In this document: positions 62,404-64,000 of the stretch, one piece after another
How positions within the stretch are numbered: the stretch's first letter is position 1
Layout of the letters: every line of letters begins with the position of its first letter
Assembly (NCBI GenBank): GCA_025924815.1
Contig: JAICHQ010000003.1
Span: 1 to 64,000 of the forward strand
Length of the DNA stretch: 64,000 nucleotides
Direction: 5' to 3'
DNA from: Nocardioides sp.
GTDB lineage: Bacteria > Actinomycetota > Actinomycetes > Propionibacteriales > Nocardioidaceae
Made by a program: the position numbers and the translations under genes
The notes under the pieces: generated by a model
The model's input: the letters and a program-made list of their open reading frames with translations, nothing else
Database searches by the model: none
What the model was told of the DNA's origin: nothing

Positions 62404-64000
62404 TCAGCGGCCGTGGAGCTTGATCGGGACCGTCACGTCAGTGGTGCCCCCGAGCTGGTTGCGCACGTGGACGGTCAACAGCTGCGGGCCGTGGAGCCGG
62501 TGGCCGGGGTCGGCGCACTGCAGCGTGTAGGGCCCCGAGCCGGCCGCGGACGAGCAGGCGACGGACCCGACCTCCGCCCAGGCCGAGGTCGGCCGGGCGC
62601 CGGTGTACTGGTCGGCGAAGCCTTCCACGGTCACCGAGAAGCTGCGGGTCACCCGCGACCCGGGCAGCGGCGAGGTCACCGTGACCTGCGGCCCGTACAC
62701 GGTGCCGGTGAAGGCTGCGCCGGCCGCCGACCAGCCGTCCTGGTTCAACGCCTTCACGGTGACCCACGCCGGTGCGGCGTCCCGGATGGGCGGGAGCCGG
62801 GCCGACGTGCGGTAGCCCCCCGGGCTGCGCACGAACGTCGTCGTCCCGCTCGGCCATGCGGTCACCCGGTAGCCCAGGACGATCTGCCCGTTGTCGGCGG
62901 GTGCGGCCCAGTGCACGCGGTAGCCGCCGCCCGCGAGCGCGACGGCGTGGACGACCGGCGCGTCGGGCACGGCGGCCGGCTGGTCGAAGCCGACCCGCAC
63001 GGTGGCGTGGCGACCCCGGGAGACAGTGGTGAACCGGATGTTCTCCGGGGTGGTCAGGCTGCTGCCGACCGGGAGCGCGGCATTGGTCAGGTCGCGATCG
63101 GGGTAGGCGATGCCCGTCGGGTTCCCGGGCGAGGCGTCGATGATCTCGACCGGCCCACGACCGACCTGGCGGCGGATCATCACGCCCGGGATCGTCCGGC
63201 CGATCTCGGGGCTGTGCTCGGGCTGGTACTCGATCCAGTACGTCGTGTTCCCGGCGCGGATCCGCAGCGCCTGGTTGGCGCTGCCCGAGTGCTCGACGTC
63301 GGCCAGCCGGTAGGTGCCCGAGCGTCGGACGTGCTGGATCTTCCCGGCCCAGCCGAGCCGCACCAGTGACGGCGCGGAGAAGAACCCTCGCGAGTGACCC
63401 ATCGCGTCCCAGCTGTCGCCGTACTCCACGGGCAGGCAGGCGCCGCCGAGCGCGATCCGGCGGCCGTCCTCGCGACACACGACGCCGTAGGCGTGCTCGA
63501 GGCCCATGTTGTGACCCAGCTCGTGCACCAGGGTGGCCATGCCCGGCGCGCGGTAGCGGATCCAGCTCACCCGGCCGGGCAGCTGCGCGGCCGAGGCGGC
63601 GGCGTTGCACTGCTCGGTGAAGATCATCAGGCGGTTGAACCGGTCGGGGTGGTACCCCGCTCGGCGGAGCGCGGCCTGCGCGGCCAGGACCGAGCGGCCC
63701 TCCGTGTTGCACATGACGTCGCCGGACGCGTCGACGTGCACCCACCGGGTGAGCGTCGTCCGGACGTGCTGGCGGCCCCGGGAGACGCGCCCGAAGTAGC
63801 GGGCCGTCTGGTCGAGGTCGCGGTGCATGCGCTCGGTCGAGGGGTACGACGGGTGCCGGTCGCCCCAGTACAGCCGGGCCGCGAGCAGGCGCACCCGGGC
63901 CGGCGCGCTCACCTTCGCCGTGCCACCGTGGCGGACGTCTCCCCGGCCCACGGCCCGGACATCGGCCCGGACATCGGCCCGGACATCGACAGGGACATCG
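62404..64000 (-). CDS. Secreted metalloprotease-like protein (M11/gametolysin type), 5' end missing
   Basis: The frame is open to the right edge, so the start and any signal peptide are outside. About 530 codons are visible. The zinc-binding motif HELGHNMGLEH is complete, in the context ATLVHELGHNMGLEHAYG, with a preceding RLMIFTEQCNAAASAA and a later Met-turn candidate SWDAMGHSRG, pointing to gametolysin (M11)-like metzincins. A fibronectin-type III-like domain follows (APVVHAVALAGGGYRVHWAAPADNGQIVLGYRV), then an Ig-like C-terminal domain with two Cys (VACSSAAGSGPYTLQC). It converges on the cyclotransferase-like gene. An extracellular protease role is inferred from motif and domains. Confidence 0.85.
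   Translation of the reverse strand, partial: DVPVDVRADVRADVRAVGRGDVRHGGTAKVSAPARVRLLAARLYWGDRHPSYPSTERMHRDLDQTARYFGRVSRGRQHVRTTLTRWVHVDASGDVMCNTEGRSVLAAQAALRRAGYHPDRFNRLMIFTEQCNAAASAAQLPGRVSWIRYRAPGMATLVHELGHNMGLEHAYGVVCREDGRRIALGGACLPVEYGDSWDAMGHSRGFFSAPSLVRLGWAGKIQHVRRSGTYRLADVEHSGSANQALRIRAGNTTYWIEYQPEHSPEIGRTIPGVMIRRQVGRGPVEIIDASPGNPTGIAYPDRDLTNAALPVGSSLTTPENIRFTTVSRGRHATVRVGFDQPAAVPDAPVVHAVALAGGGYRVHWAAPADNGQIVLGYRVTAWPSGTTTFVRSPGGYRTSARLPPIRDAAPAWVTVKALNQDGWSAAGAAFTGTVYGPQVTVTSPLPGSRVTRSFSVTVEGFADQYTGARPTSAWAEVGSVACSSAAGSGPYTLQCADPGHRLHGPQLLTVHVRNQLGGTTDVTVPIKLHGR
63952..63999 (+). repeat. 12-bp tandem repeat in the protease 5' region
   Basis: GGCCCGGACATC is repeated three times perfectly (63952-63963, 63964-63975, 63976-63987) and once in degenerate form (63988-63999). 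In the protease frame it encodes a DVRA tetrapeptide repeat. The array may continue beyond the window. Confidence 0.85.

Overview
The window is very GC-rich bacterial DNA with dense coding on both strands, many GTG and TTG starts, and short or overlapping gene junctions. The gene content points to an actinobacterium: galactofuranan genes, a split acyl-CoA carboxylase with an epsilon subunit, a SigB/F/G-type sigma factor, 13E12-type HNH and DUF5709 proteins. A Nocardioides-like member of the Propionibacteriales is my best guess, but that is inference from gene content and style, not a measured result. No rRNA, tRNA, CRISPR array, insertion sequence or prophage was recognised. I report about 65 protein genes, three of them apparently broken.

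Region 1 (1-11.2 kb) is cell-envelope polymer assembly. A truncated secreted amidase at the left edge is followed by a leftward operon glf - glfT2 - wzm - wzt, which covers UDP-galactofuranose supply, galactan polymerisation and ABC export. Two more GlfT1-like glycosyltransferases and two LytR-CpsA-Psr proteins, candidates for attaching the polymer to peptidoglycan, lie next to it. Region 2 (11.2-24.2 kb) is mixed: paaK/paaI phenylacetate genes, a CDF metal exporter, a SigF-like sigma factor, an MFS transporter, a secreted beta-helix protein, small stress-type proteins, an unusual sigma-region-2-only protein, an ECF sigma with a tightly coupled partner, and a SET-domain protein overlapping a cysteine-desulfurase-like gene. 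Region 3 (24.2-27.2 kb) is a small accessory block: an FkbM methyltransferase facing two paralogous, degenerate sulfotransferase-like proteins.

Region 4 (27.2-40.4 kb, resuming at 49 kb) is a conserved actinobacterial core block. It contains fadE25, purE, purK, a PH-domain protein, birA diverging from accD5-accE, maf and gtrA, then accA3 with two more PH-domain proteins. From memory, this resembles the Rv3274c-Rv3285 neighbourhood of Mycobacterium tuberculosis. Together these genes make, biotinylate and use an acyl-CoA carboxylase. Region 5 (40.4-49.2 kb) contains a decayed ECF sigma factor with a frameshifted sialidase-like neighbour, an MFS pump, an acyl-CoA dehydrogenase, a hydrolase, an HNH endonuclease gene behind what reads as a perfect LexA (SOS) box, and a GlcD-type oxidase. 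Region 6 (53-64 kb) holds a secreted FG-GAP protein, a GcvT-like/FAD-oxidoreductase operon with a palindromic operator candidate, a SpoIID-family gene interrupted by an in-frame amber codon, two flavoprotein disulfide-reductase-family genes (lpdA, lpd), a small cyclotransferase-like gene and a secreted metalloprotease running off the right edge.

One regulatory pattern runs through the whole window. About twenty genes have a TANNNT-type -10 hexamer ending 6 or 7 bases before the start codon with no ribosome binding site, which is the signature of leaderless transcripts. This pattern decided several start codons given below.
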